Assembly: GCF_011007365.1 (NCBI RefSeq)
Contig: NZ_WFKM01000003.1
Span: forward strand, 434,001-498,000
DNA: 64,000 nucleotides
Source: Sphingobacterium sp. xlx-96
GTDB taxonomy: Bacteria > Bacteroidota > Bacteroidia > Sphingobacteriales > Sphingobacteriaceae
Direction: 5' to 3'
A program made the position numbers and the translations under genes. The notes under the pieces were generated by a model that saw only the letters and a program-made list of their open reading frames with translations, made no database searches and was not told the DNA's origin. How positions within the stretch are numbered: position 1 is the first letter of the stretch; the number at the start of each line of letters is the position of its first letter. Shown here piece after piece: positions 1-9,136 of the stretch.

Positions 1-1331
1 ATGATGGTTATTTTTGGCGTTACATAGGTATAAGAATAAATATCATCTGACCCTATACCTCCAGATCGATTAGAAGAAAGGTAGCCTCTCGAACCCTGTA
101 GATCTGCAAACGCTTCAACAAATGCAAAATCATCTGAAGACGAATTGATTGGATATCCTAAATTGATAGGAGTAGAAAATTGACCATTCTTTATCTTTAC
201 TTTAAAAATATCAAGTCCTCCCATCCCCACAAGGCCATTACTTGAAAAATATAAGGTGTTCCCAAACACGGACGGAAACATTTCGTCACCTTTCGTATTA
301 ATATCACTTCCCGCATTCTTTGGACTTCCCCAGCGACCATCTACCTGTAGCTCACTAAACCAAATATCGACACCACCTAATCCTCCAGGCATATCCGAGG
401 CATAGTACAGCTTCTTTTCATCTGCACTTAGTACCGCGTGCCCTAAAGAATACTGTTGCACATTATTGTAAGGGAAATCTTCTTCTAACCATTGATCACC
501 CGACTTCTTGAAGATCTTTAATTCCAAATTATGCTTTTTCCATTTAGAACCTACCGCCTTAAACCTTTCAGTATCTTTACCCGTGTATGTTCTCGTAACG
601 TACAGCACATCTTCGGCTGCATTAGTAGATACAGGCCCAACATGATATTGCGAATGATTAAAAGCACCAGACAGGATATTTGGATAGTTTAGGCTACCAT
701 CTTTTTGTTGTTCTGCAGAATAGATCCTCAGATATGCCTGTCCTGTCATACCACTTTTTGCATCCAAAAGACTATTTGGCTCACCGGCATAAAGCACTCC
801 CCCACTCGTCGGGATCAAAGCAAATTCTGCAAGAGCTGTATTGATATTCTTCTCGTTATACAACTGGTGTTTTGTAGGTGTTTTCATCCAAGCTATAGCA
901 GAGTCGGCGCCCAATACAGCACGATGTAATATATCCTGATCACCATATGATGCTATATATCGCAGATACTGTTCTTTGGCTTCTGCGTACTTACCTTGCT
1001 GCTTTAGCACATCCGCATAGCGCAACCGGGCCTCTTTAGATGCGTCCTTTTGCGCTACCACACGTGCATACCAATTTTCGGCCATTTCATATTGATTGAT
1101 ATAAAAATAGCTATTGGCCAGTCGCTCCATATCTATCGTTCGCGGCCTCTTAACGTCAACAAGTCTTTCCAATGTGCTAGCCGCTCTTGCATACTCCATG
1201 CTGTTATACAACTGCTCGGCCGATGATCGACGGCTGGGACGCTCCTGTCCTTTTGAAACCACTGAGATCATTGAAAACAACAAGCACAGAATGCTACACT
1301 GTACAAAATATCTATTTATAAGAAACTTCAT
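1..1331 (-). CDS. TPR and PD40-repeat surface protein, T9SS-associated (PorE/SprF-partner type), partial
   Basis: The reading frame opens with ATG at 1331 and is still open at the window edge, so only the first 443 codons are visible. The N-terminus has a signal peptide (MKFLINRYFVQC... ending near SKGQ). TPR-like helices follow (EQLYNSMEYARAASTLERL, YAEAKEQYLRYI), then PD40/WD40-like beta-propeller repeats with the family's typical phrases (LSADEKKLYYASDMPGG, FPSVFGNTLYFSSNG, GYLSSNRSGGIGSDDIYSY). In Bacteroidota this order usually continues into a regulatory-like domain and a C-terminal OmpA peptidoglycan-binding domain, as in PorE; that part lies outside the window, so OmpA is an inference. 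The gene follows the PorP/SprF gene by 18 bp, the usual pairing for T9SS-linked surface attachment. It is probably a periplasmic or outer-membrane anchor in the same operon. Confidence 0.85.
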   Translation of the reverse strand, partial: MKFLINRYFVQCSILCLLFSMISVVSKGQERPSRRSSAEQLYNSMEYARAASTLERLVDVKRPRTIDMERLANSYFYINQYEMAENWYARVVAQKDASKEARLRYADVLKQQGKYAEAKEQYLRYIASYGDQDILHRAVLGADSAIAWMKTPTKHQLYNEKNINTALAEFALIPTSGGVLYAGEPNSLLDAKSGMTGQAYLRIYSAEQQKDGSLNYPNILSGAFNHSQYHVGPVSTNAAEDVLYVTRTYTGKDTERFKAVGSKWKKHNLELKIFKKSGDQWLEEDFPYNNVQQYSLGHAVLSADEKKLYYASDMPGGLGGVDIWFSELQVDGRWGSPKNAGSDINTKGDEMFPSVFGNTLYFSSNGLVGMGGLDIFKVKIKNGQFSTPINLGYPINSSSDDFAFVEAFADLQGSRGYLSSNRSGGIGSDDIYSYTYVTPKITI

Positions 1332-1349
1332 AATTTGAATTGATTGTGA

Positions 1350-2357
1350 TTAAAAATAACGAGGACTTAAAATCTGTTTCCGTAACTGTCCACCAAACGT
1401 GATTCCAAAAGTAAGCTCGTGTGTACCATTCTGCAGTCCACTCATACGGTTAAGCATATGGTCATAGGAATAACCTATCCGTAGTTTTGGACTTACATAG
1501 AATTGGGCTACTCCACTCAGCGAATTCGTAGAACTCAATTTATTCACGGATACCTGATTGTATTTCCGATCAAAGATCCGAGCCCGCGTACGATAGCCAC
1601 CACCAATCCAAAACTTATCGTTAAAGATAAACATGGCATTCACATCCAAAGACGTTGGTCCTTTAAAATCTTCCTTAATCAACACACTTGGACGTAGCAA
1701 AAGCCCAGGATCTAACTCAAACAATGCCCCCGCAATAAAATACCCGTGTACCTTACGATAAAGGCTCTCCAGCGAGTTTTGATTAAATTGAAAATCCACA
1801 CCACTATTACTCCCTGCAAATAAATCCTGAACAGCAACCCCAGCGTACCACTTACTATTGTTGTAATAAACTCCTAATCGGACATCTGGCTTCCAGGTGG
1901 TTATTTTACCAGGAGGAATAAATCCGTCTCCATCATCCACATACTCGAGCTTATTACCATCCAGACTGTACTGTGTAACACCTCCAGCTACTCCCAAGCT
2001 CAAGCGATGCTCATCAGCCCTATCCAATTGCAGACGTAAGGCATAGTTAGCATATATACTTGTCGCTCCTTGCGCTCCAAGCTGATCGCCCGTTACCTGA
2101 AGCCCGACTCCATGGCGGCGACTCTCGGGATCCATGACACCATCGATAGAGATCGTTCCAGTCTTTGGAGCCCCGGTCCATCCCGACCATTGGCTCCTTA
2201 AGCCCACCTGCCCAAACCACTCCTCTTTATACCCCGCATAAGCCGGGTTGACGGACAGTGAGTTGAATATATACTGGGTAAACTGTATATTCTGCTGCGC
2301 AAATGTTTGTAAAGCAAATACCAGGTTAAACCCTAAAAGTGAAAGTATCTTTTTCAT
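1350..2357 (-). CDS. PorP/SprF family type IX secretion outer-membrane protein
   Basis: This 335-residue protein has a signal peptide (about residues 1-20, ending TFAQ) and then the family hallmark QFTQYIFNSLSVNPAYAGY. The rest is made of alternating amphipathic strands and ends in YF, as expected for an outer-membrane beta-barrel. PorP/SprF proteins work with the T9SS; the many paralogues sit beside genes for substrates with type B sorting domains and are thought to help secrete or hold them on the surface. Here the neighbour upstream carries exactly such a domain, and its stop codon overlaps this ATG by one base (TAATG), which suggests translational coupling. The length fits the family. Which substrate it serves is inferred from position only. 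Confidence 0.93.
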   Translation of the reverse strand: MKKILSLLGFNLVFALQTFAQQNIQFTQYIFNSLSVNPAYAGYKEEWFGQVGLRSQWSGWTGAPKTGTISIDGVMDPESRRHGVGLQVTGDQLGAQGATSIYANYALRLQLDRADEHRLSLGVAGGVTQYSLDGNKLEYVDDGDGFIPPGKITTWKPDVRLGVYYNNSKWYAGVAVQDLFAGSNSGVDFQFNQNSLESLYRKVHGYFIAGALFELDPGLLLRPSVLIKEDFKGPTSLDVNAMFIFNDKFWIGGGYRTRARIFDRKYNQVSVNKLSSTNSLSGVAQFYVSPKLRIGYSYDHMLNRMSGLQNGTHELTFGITFGGQLRKQILSPRYF

Positions 2358-3928
2358 TATTTCTTAATCAAAACATTTCCCTTAAACACCCGCACATCAT
2401 TGCTTTTAGCAGCTGTTATGATGTAGAAGTAAGTGCCTTCATTTAATCCTTGTCCATTCCACTCATTCTTGTAGTTTGAGTTTTTGTAGACTTCATTACC
2501 CCATCTATTTACGACAATAAGCTCGATTCGATCGTATGCTTCGATACCAACAATCTCAAACGTTTCGTTTTTATCATCTCCATTTGGTGTAAAGACATTT
2601 GGAATGAACAGTTCTCGTGGTGCTACCGTAACAAATACACGAGCCTTCGCTGTTAATCCATTTTCATCGGTTATCTCATATTCAAACTCATCCGTGCCTA
2701 TAAAACCAGGATTCGGCGTATAGATGATCACTCCATTGATGACTCTTACCGTTCCATTTGCAGGAGGCAGCACCACAGTTACGCTATTTGTCACGATAGC
2801 AGCAGAACCAGGCAAATCATTTTCCAATACATTGATTTCTTTCTCCTTACCAAATTCGAGTGTCACATAATCATCCACTGCTTTGGGAGGTGCATTTGCA
2901 AATTTTGTAAACCAAGTTCCCGATAGCGTTTTTGCAGTACGGGTTTCAATATCTTTACGCGTATGCATCGACTGCGCAACGCCACCTGGCCCAGATTCCT
3001 CGTTGAATATAGTCACGTTACCGATCCAATTACCGCCATCCGCATCTTGGACGATCTGGGCCTCAGGATCGACATACGCCACTCCATTAGAGGAAACATT
3101 ATGGATTAATGTATAATCCATTTTCATTCCCTTATCCGCGTAGATACTCCACACACGATCCATACCAATTGTCTCATTTTTAAACTGCATTCCTGAAGCC
3201 AGGTAATCCGTCACCGAAACATAGACTTTACTTTTATTCACCGAAGGCGTTAACCGTGCAGGAGTATAATCCAGTTCTTCTTTACCCACAGGGAATACGA
3301 AGGAAGAATTACGGTCACTGAAATTTTTGATCAAGTGCCCCGATACCGAGTTACCCGTAACGACCAAACGTTGCGTGCTATAATTTAAAATTTGTGCATT
3401 TACGTCCAGTTCAAAATCATTCCCGTTTAGAAACACATTTGCCCCGTTGACACGAAGGTCTATCGCTTTAGATAGCTTAAGGGCTGCTGCCTTTTCTTCG
3501 GCCGGATAAGAATTGTCTTGGTAGTCCCTACCGGATATATCCTTTAGATGTAACCCGTTATCATTCATCAACACGATACGCACATCGATATAGTTTCCGT
3601 TGTTGGCATCGATATAGGTTGGTTGATCTTTCCAATTATCGTAGAAAGGATTTTTGCGCGGATTGTGTATATTGATCACTCCCGATCCCGAAATCTTCGC
3701 TGTAGGCGCTATCCAGATATTCTTTACATAGAGGTCGATCTGTCCATCGATAATCCATTCTGCCTGCGGACCAATGAATAACGACTCGGCATAGATAGCA
3801 TCAAATTGGTTTTCGGTCAATATATTGCGTCCATTGTCGGACAGGAAGCTTCCCTCCCCTTGTTGTTGGGCGTATAGCTCTCCCCACGAAAGCAATAAAC
3901 ATATATATAGAAAAAATAATTTCTTCAT
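2357..3928 (-). CDS. Secreted surface protein with T9SS type B (gliding-motility-type) C-terminal sorting domain
   Basis: This 523-residue exported protein has a signal peptide (about 1-20, ending LYAQ). Residues about 30-340 form an uncharacterised beta-rich part. A cadherin/Ig-like domain follows at about 345-435 (AVDDYVTLEFGKEKEINVL, then TPNPGFIGTDEFEYEI), common in adhesins. Residues 439-523 match the type B sorting domain: it starts FIPNVFTPNGDDKNETF, includes VVNRWGNEVY and WNGQGLNEGTYFYII, and ends GNVLIKK. Such domains direct export through the T9SS and usually depend on an adjacent PorP/SprF protein, which is the next gene. It is probably a cell-surface or extracellular structural protein; its ligand is unknown. 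It follows the lectin-like gene by 8 bp. Confidence 0.9.
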   Translation of the reverse strand: MKKLFFLYICLLLSWGELYAQQQGEGSFLSDNGRNILTENQFDAIYAESLFIGPQAEWIIDGQIDLYVKNIWIAPTAKISGSGVINIHNPRKNPFYDNWKDQPTYIDANNGNYIDVRIVLMNDNGLHLKDISGRDYQDNSYPAEEKAAALKLSKAIDLRVNGANVFLNGNDFELDVNAQILNYSTQRLVVTGNSVSGHLIKNFSDRNSSFVFPVGKEELDYTPARLTPSVNKSKVYVSVTDYLASGMQFKNETIGMDRVWSIYADKGMKMDYTLIHNVSSNGVAYVDPEAQIVQDADGGNWIGNVTIFNEESGPGGVAQSMHTRKDIETRTAKTLSGTWFTKFANAPPKAVDDYVTLEFGKEKEINVLENDLPGSAAIVTNSVTVVLPPANGTVRVINGVIIYTPNPGFIGTDEFEYEITDENGLTAKARVFVTVAPRELFIPNVFTPNGDDKNETFEIVGIEAYDRIELIVVNRWGNEVYKNSNYKNEWNGQGLNEGTYFYIITAAKSNDVRVFKGNVLIKK

Positions 3929-3936
3929 GGTAGCTT

Positions 3937-6534
3937 TTATTTTTTTGCTTTACTGCGGAGCATTGGATTACTTATTATTAGACAGTTCTTTACGGTGATT
4001 GACACTTCTTTGGATATCGCTTCTGGTCGACAAGCACTTTCCTTTCCTGCAAATACCGGTATAGCCACACGGCGGTATTTCCATACACCTACAGTAGTTT
4101 CAGCTGCTGGGGTATAATTTGCCGCTGTAGCTCCTTGGATTGTTGTCCAGCTCGATCCAGCTGTAGGAGCGAGTTTTTCCCAACGGTAAGTGATTGTTGT
4201 TTTATCTGGCCAGTTCGGTGCTGTAGCATCCTCTGTTGAGCTTATCGTACTTGCTGCTGTGCCGATACAAATTTCTCTATCTCCAGATATTGTTCCTGCT
4301 GTAGGCGGAGGTAAAACCACGATCTGGATCTCTACCGCTGCACTCTCACAAGAACTGTTCGTTTGTGAAACAAAATATGATGTTGTTCCTACCCTAGTTG
4401 TTATCGGTGTCGGCACATTGTTCAACGGCACACCACCTACGCTGGAGTACCATACGACTTTGTAGTTTGGATTCGTAGGCAATATTTGCAACGGCATTGC
4501 TTCCTCGCCCTGACAGTAGTAGAAAGTATTTTGTGTCAACGTTGGTACAGGAGGAGTAATTAAGACAGACGCACTAGCGGAATTATTCCCTCTGTTTTCC
4601 TCAGGTTCTAGAGTAGAGGTTTCATTATTATTTTTCTTAATAGTCCATGTACGATCCTGCCTATTATAAGTCAAAGTACCATTTTCCTGAACCAACCTAA
4701 CCTGCACCTCATTTGTATAAGAAGTATTACCTTTTAACTTGAAAGTAAAGGCAGGTAAAGTACTTCCTGATGCAAGCGTATTAGAACTGGGAGTTGTACT
4801 TCCAGAAGTAGGATGAGTAAACTTCGTTTGATAAATGTAAGTGGTATAACCCACCTTTGGTGTATTAGTTTTGGTATCTACCAATTCCCATCCGTCTGGA
4901 ACTGTAGACGACATAATCGTTGCTCCTGGTGGAACAATCTCCGAAAGCTCTAAACGATTCGTTGTATAAGATCTTGGGTTATTGTCATTACTTCTTGGCA
5001 CAAATGCCCCCCCATAATTAATGCCACTACTTCCCATATTCGCTATGGTAACCGTAAATGTATTACCTGCAGGACTCAAACAAGCTTCTGTCACTTTGTT
5101 CGAGACGATCAAGTCAACCCCCTCTGCAATAACAGGCGTAGATACCGTACTTGTATTATTTTCTAAGTCGTCATCCCTTATATCTGTAGGTAGTGCGGTT
5201 GCAGTATTAACCAAAATATTTCCTACAGGAACCTTTAAAAGCTTTCCCTTCACTGTAATCCGTTCAACAGACTTAGCCGCAATATTTAAAGAGCCTATAA
5301 GTTCATTTGGATTATCTGGACTAGGCTTTATTCCTGGGTGCGAAATACTCGTAATAGTAAACATTTCTGGCGTAACCAAGTTACCAGCCCCATCTGTAAT
5401 ACGGTCCTTAAAAACTACATTCGTAAGCGCCGCATCGGTATCGTTATTGACTTCGATAGTATAGGCAATATCGCTTTCAGCCCCATTATTAGCTCTTAAA
5501 ATATCTTTATTAGCCATTTTAGTAACACGTAAATTTCCCGGCGTAGTAACGACTAAATTTCTTATTTCATGATACTGTCTAGCACCGCCTGTTGCCGCTC
5601 CAAAACCCAACTTGAGTAAAGCTGGAGGTATATCGTTTGTCACACTCTCAAACAATGGCTCAAACGGTCCTGTTGGAGACTTTGCCCAACGCGCAGTAAT
5701 CCGATAGCTCTGACCTATTACTATTGGATTTATCTCAATCTGCACCCTTCTATAAAACTCCTTATCAGTAGGACGTTGTTGAATTAAAGGGAAATAGTGA
5801 ACCTCAGACTGATCTCTAGTAGTATTCGCATTAGAAGATCTTGAACCTAATTTCTTTCCGCTTAAATATCTATTTGTAGGTTGAATCCCATTGATAATCT
5901 CAGATGTTCTATTACTTGTAGTAGGACCTCTCAAAATTATTGAGTTTGGTCTATAGGAGGAGGCGGAACCATTAGCTTCATCAGGTTCTATACTTCCGAA
6001 TCGTCCCTCTACTTCATTCCCATAGTTTCCAAAAGAGTCAAACCCTAAACCAATATACCCCCCAGTTAATCCCGGAATATCCCATGGGCTTCCTCCAACT
6101 AGTGGCGCATAGTTTAATGCCCCTCCGTAACCTCCTGGTTTAAAATTAGAAGGTCCATACTGGCCGTCAAAAAGAAAAATTGAAAAACCATCACCAGCAG
6201 TAAATTCGTTATTATTTACTTTCCTCCATAGCTTATACTCAAAATCAATAACAACTCCGAGGGTAGAAGGAAATGTCCTATTGATATAAGCATATCCTCG
6301 CTGATTAGCTACCCCACCAGGTGTCAAGCGCAACCAACCTGCTCCTATTGGATCGCCGACTCCAGAAGTAAGAGCCGCATCTCCTCCAATAATTATATCT
6401 GCCCCTACTTGCCCTTTAAAATTTTCCGTGATGGTAAACTGCGCTTGCGCTGTATTAAAAAGTATCGAAAAAAAACTTATCAAGAATAGGATAGCACCTT
6501 TGACGAAACTATTGGTATATTGAAATATATTCAT
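3937..6534 (-). CDS. Large exported protein with L-type lectin-like and DUF11-like domains
   Basis: This 865-residue protein starts with a signal peptide (ending NTAQAQ near residue 32). Residues about 33-330 resemble bacterial L-type (legume-like) lectin domains: an early VIDFEYKLW strand, GDGFSIFLFDG, and GGYIGLGFDSFGNYGNEVEG. A DUF11-like domain follows at about 335-470 (LRVTKMANKD, then AYTIEVNNDTDAALTNVVF). Next come further beta-sandwich modules, one with a Cys-containing YYCQGEEAMPL segment, and a module with ICIGTAASTISS. The C-terminus (NPMLRSKAKK) shows no recognisable T9SS sorting domain, so its surface location is inferred from the operon. It lies 10 bp after the collagen-like gene and 8 bp before the sorting-domain gene. 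Carbohydrate binding is possible from the lectin-like part but not shown. Confidence 0.8.
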   Translation of the reverse strand: MNIFQYTNSFVKGAILFLISFFSILFNTAQAQFTITENFKGQVGADIIIGGDAALTSGVGDPIGAGWLRLTPGGVANQRGYAYINRTFPSTLGVVIDFEYKLWRKVNNNEFTAGDGFSIFLFDGQYGPSNFKPGGYGGALNYAPLVGGSPWDIPGLTGGYIGLGFDSFGNYGNEVEGRFGSIEPDEANGSASSYRPNSIILRGPTTSNRTSEIINGIQPTNRYLSGKKLGSRSSNANTTRDQSEVHYFPLIQQRPTDKEFYRRVQIEINPIVIGQSYRITARWAKSPTGPFEPLFESVTNDIPPALLKLGFGAATGGARQYHEIRNLVVTTPGNLRVTKMANKDILRANNGAESDIAYTIEVNNDTDAALTNVVFKDRITDGAGNLVTPEMFTITSISHPGIKPSPDNPNELIGSLNIAAKSVERITVKGKLLKVPVGNILVNTATALPTDIRDDDLENNTSTVSTPVIAEGVDLIVSNKVTEACLSPAGNTFTVTIANMGSSGINYGGAFVPRSNDNNPRSYTTNRLELSEIVPPGATIMSSTVPDGWELVDTKTNTPKVGYTTYIYQTKFTHPTSGSTTPSSNTLASGSTLPAFTFKLKGNTSYTNEVQVRLVQENGTLTYNRQDRTWTIKKNNNETSTLEPEENRGNNSASASVLITPPVPTLTQNTFYYCQGEEAMPLQILPTNPNYKVVWYSSVGGVPLNNVPTPITTRVGTTSYFVSQTNSSCESAAVEIQIVVLPPPTAGTISGDREICIGTAASTISSTEDATAPNWPDKTTITYRWEKLAPTAGSSWTTIQGATAANYTPAAETTVGVWKYRRVAIPVFAGKESACRPEAISKEVSITVKNCLIISNPMLRSKAKK

Positions 6535-6544
6535 TTCTAAATTA

Positions 6545-8800
6545 CTAGTTAGCTGGATCTTCTTTTACTGCGAACACAATATTCATAAAGGAACCTATAC
6601 TCACGTCTGCTCCAGACTTTATCGTGTAGTTCATTACTCCTTCCGCAGTAACATCAACAGTATTAAACACAGCCTCATCAAACCAAGCGATGTAATAGTC
6701 TAACTGATCTTTGGGTAATACGGGCAGTTTTCCGCCGCTTTTAGAGGAGCGCATCGGAGTACCAAACTGCTTTTCATAAAGAGCATACAAGTCGATTGTT
6801 CCAAATTTTGCCGGATCTTGTACTTGAGAACTATGTGTAGGGATTATAATAGACGGCATATAGAAGAACTTAGGCATAGCAGCTTTTAAAGCTTTAACTA
6901 CATTATCACTTCCTACAGCCAATAAATGTTGCGTAATACCATTCGTAGCATCTGTAGCTTGTACTTTTTTCTTGTCTAAACCAGATACGACAAATGGACT
7001 CCCACCAGTTACAATCTCCAATTTTTTACCATCTTGAGTAATTTCAGTATCTATAATCAAATCACCTCCCAACTGGATATTATTATTCGTTTTGGTCAAG
7101 CCATTATCGGCAGTTGTATTATCGGCTAGCGTCGATTGGTCTACCCATTGTGTCGTAGCTGTCGCTCCCGTACCTGTAGTGATTAAAATCTGTTTATCGC
7201 TACCTGGGTTTATTTTTCCAACAGTAACAGCCTTCTCTGCTAGATCTGTTGTTTTTACTTCTCCATCTTTAATCTTAGCAGAGGTAATCGATTCATTTTT
7301 TACACGTAAACTTGCATCAACCAATGTAGCACCTGTTCCAGACAAAACCTCAATAGTTGCGTTATCTCCGTCTGCTGCTGTTAAATTTTTTGCATCAACT
7401 ACGCCATGTGGACCTTGGATACCTTGATCTCCCTTTTCGCCTTTCGATCCTTTAAGGGACTCTAAGTATTCAACGATTGTTTTACCGTCGTTACCTGGCT
7501 CCCCTTTCCAAACTTCGTAAGCTGATTTACCATCAGCACCTGTAGCGCCAACTAAACTCAATAACCACTCTACTTTTGTACCTACAAAGCCATTCTCCAA
7601 AGCAACTTCGTAAGCTGATTTGCCATCAACTCCGTTTGTCCCGTCTTGTCCTGTAATAGCTGCAATGAAATCAGCACCGTCTTTACCGTCATTTCCCGGT
7701 AAACCTTGCCAAACCTCTAATGCGGATTTACCAGTATCTCCTTTGGGGCCCTGAGCTGCAATACCCGTATCTTTAGTTCCGACAAACCAATTACCATTGC
7801 TTCCGATCTCCGGAGTAACTCCATCGATACCGTCTTTACCTGTAATAGCGGCTATAAAATCTGCTCCGTCTTTACCATCATTTCCCGGTAATGATTGCCA
7901 AACCTCTAATGCGGATTTACCATCAGCACCTGTAGCACCAACTAAACTCAATAACCACTCTGCTTCTGTACCTACAAAGCCATTCTCCAAAGCAACTTCG
8001 TAAGCTGATTTGCCATTCAAGCCCGCAGGACCAGTTTTCAGATCAATAGTTACTGGTTCACCTTCCTCATTATTATAGGTTATCGTTCCATCTTTGTTAT
8101 CAACCAAAGTAGTTATCGTCTCATTTCCTTTAATGATTTCCTTGATCGTGATCTCTTTCGTCTCCCCTGTATTAGTCACATAAGTAAACTTCGCACCATC
8201 ATAATATACGTTGCCGCCAACATTCTTGATCAAGTTCGTGATTGCATTGTTAACATTCTCTTCTTTAACAATAGTCTCAAAGTTCTGAATAACATCAGAA
8301 GGTACATTAATTGTTGTTTTTGTACCATTTTCTGATATATACTCATATTTTCCTTGGCCTAAAGGTGTCAGCATCGTCACCGTCTCGTTAACCTTAACGA
8401 CCTGCTTAAAATCGATCGTTACAGGATTACCGTTCACATCCACAAAAGAAATTTCGTAAGTCGTAGGATTGTATGAAATACTCGTCGCTTTACCACCTGA
8501 GGCCAAAACCCACTTAGTACCATCGTTGTAATAAATACCCGGTATCACATCATTGCGCGTCTCTGTATTATATACCATAAGGCCGGCAACGTGTGCACTC
8601 ATTGGATAGGCTTTGGTCGTAGCCTCCAAAGTCACTCTCGTATGAAGCAATCCCTTATTTTTACTAGCAAGTTCTAAGATAGCATTTTGGTTAACGGTCA
8701 ACCCATTATCACCTGTACCATCAGAAAGTTTCTGTTGTGCATTAGCAATAACAACTGATGACAATAAAAGCCCGGTTAATGCAAAGTTTTTAATATTCAT
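6545..8800 (-). CDS. Exported collagen-like repeat protein
   Basis: This 751-residue protein is the first gene of the surface operon. It has a signal peptide (MNIKNFALTGLLLSSVVIANAQ). The N-terminal part (GLLHTRVTLEATTKAYPM...GLMVYNT) is typical of Bacteroidota repeat proteins. Residues about 255-465 form a low-complexity Gly-X-Y-rich region (GPKGDTGKS, GNDGKDGAD, GSKGEKGDQGIQGPHG) interrupted by a repeated module (KSAYEVALENGFVGT.AEWLLSL). Its last 110 residues form a distinct, non-repetitive domain (PKFFYMPSIIIPTHS... to NIVFAVKEDPAN). The Gly-X-Y part suggests a collagen-like rod, but the interruptions mean a continuous triple helix is unproven. No sorting domain is visible. It is probably a surface fibre or stalk component acting with the downstream proteins. 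Confidence 0.82.
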   Translation of the reverse strand: MNIKNFALTGLLLSSVVIANAQQKLSDGTGDNGLTVNQNAILELASKNKGLLHTRVTLEATTKAYPMSAHVAGLMVYNTETRNDVIPGIYYNDGTKWVLASGGKATSISYNPTTYEISFVDVNGNPVTIDFKQVVKVNETVTMLTPLGQGKYEYISENGTKTTINVPSDVIQNFETIVKEENVNNAITNLIKNVGGNVYYDGAKFTYVTNTGETKEITIKEIIKGNETITTLVDNKDGTITYNNEEGEPVTIDLKTGPAGLNGKSAYEVALENGFVGTEAEWLLSLVGATGADGKSALEVWQSLPGNDGKDGADFIAAITGKDGIDGVTPEIGSNGNWFVGTKDTGIAAQGPKGDTGKSALEVWQGLPGNDGKDGADFIAAITGQDGTNGVDGKSAYEVALENGFVGTKVEWLLSLVGATGADGKSAYEVWKGEPGNDGKTIVEYLESLKGSKGEKGDQGIQGPHGVVDAKNLTAADGDNATIEVLSGTGATLVDASLRVKNESITSAKIKDGEVKTTDLAEKAVTVGKINPGSDKQILITTGTGATATTQWVDQSTLADNTTADNGLTKTNNNIQLGGDLIIDTEITQDGKKLEIVTGGSPFVVSGLDKKKVQATDATNGITQHLLAVGSDNVVKALKAAMPKFFYMPSIIIPTHSSQVQDPAKFGTIDLYALYEKQFGTPMRSSKSGGKLPVLPKDQLDYYIAWFDEAVFNTVDVTAEGVMNYTIKSGADVSIGSFMNIVFAVKEDPAN
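7524..8016 (-). repeat. Long direct repeats inside the collagen-like gene
   Basis: Bases 7524-7626 and 7914-8016 are nearly identical over about 103 bp and lie 390 bp (130 codons) apart, so copy-number change by recombination would keep the frame. A second, less perfect repeat pairs about 7651-7731 with about 7831-7921. They encode the repeated KSAYEVALENG and GNDGKDGADFIAAIT modules. Confidence 0.85.
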
Positions 8801-8869
8801 AAATTCCTTAATCTAGAAGTTTGTATGGAGAGTCTAGTTCAATCTATAGCGAACTATTTATCTCGCAGG

Positions 8870-8877
8870 CAAAAGTA
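8870..8877 (-). promoter_or_regulatory. Probable promoter (-7 element) of the surface operon
   Basis: On the minus strand this reads TACTTTTG, a full match to the Bacteroidota -7 consensus TAnnTTTG. It would start transcription around 8865 and leave a leader of about 65 bases before the collagen-like gene. No good TTTG stands at the expected -33 spacing, so activation or an alternative sigma factor is possible. Confidence 0.5.
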
Positions 8878-9080
8878 CCTCTAGATAACAGATAGTTACC
8901 ATCATTCAAACGGGAAAACCTTTTGTTTTGTAGACGAAAGACTACTTGTCTCCGAAACACATATCTCCCTTATTAAACACCCTATTTTCCTGTAGAACTA
9001 TAGCCACAGAAAAGAAAAAATATCCAACAAAACTCTAGTTATCTAACTAACTATATACAGTAAAAAACTGGAGGACGACC

Positions 9081-9114
9081 AAAAAAAAGGCTGCACCAAA
9101 ATGGTGCAGCCTTT
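9081..9114 (-). terminator. Rho-independent terminator of gcvP
   Basis: A perfect 13-bp stem (9086-9098 with 9102-9114) encloses a 3-base loop. On the minus strand the stem (GGCTGCACCA core) is followed by eight T. It lies 23 bases after the gcvP stop codon. Confidence 0.92.
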
Positions 9115-9136
9115 AAAATATCTACAGAATCCGTTA

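Larger units (their letters stand above)
8801..9136. other. Intergenic region between gcvP and the surface operon
   Basis: This 336-bp stretch holds the gcvP terminator at its right end (9081-9114) and the surface-operon promoter at its left end (8870-8877). Between about 8880 and 9080 I see only AT-rich sequence, with no open frame or RNA gene that I can support. Confidence 0.6.

Noticed and set aside
5021..5464. Plus-strand open frame of 147 codons
   Set aside because: It is antisense to the lectin-like gene; the residues (Ser, Ile, Val, Thr-rich) mirror the codons of the real gene.
7524..8016. Regular repeats considered as a CRISPR array
   Set aside because: The repeats are about 100 bp long, few, far apart and inside an open reading frame that encodes Gly-rich modules; no cas genes are present.
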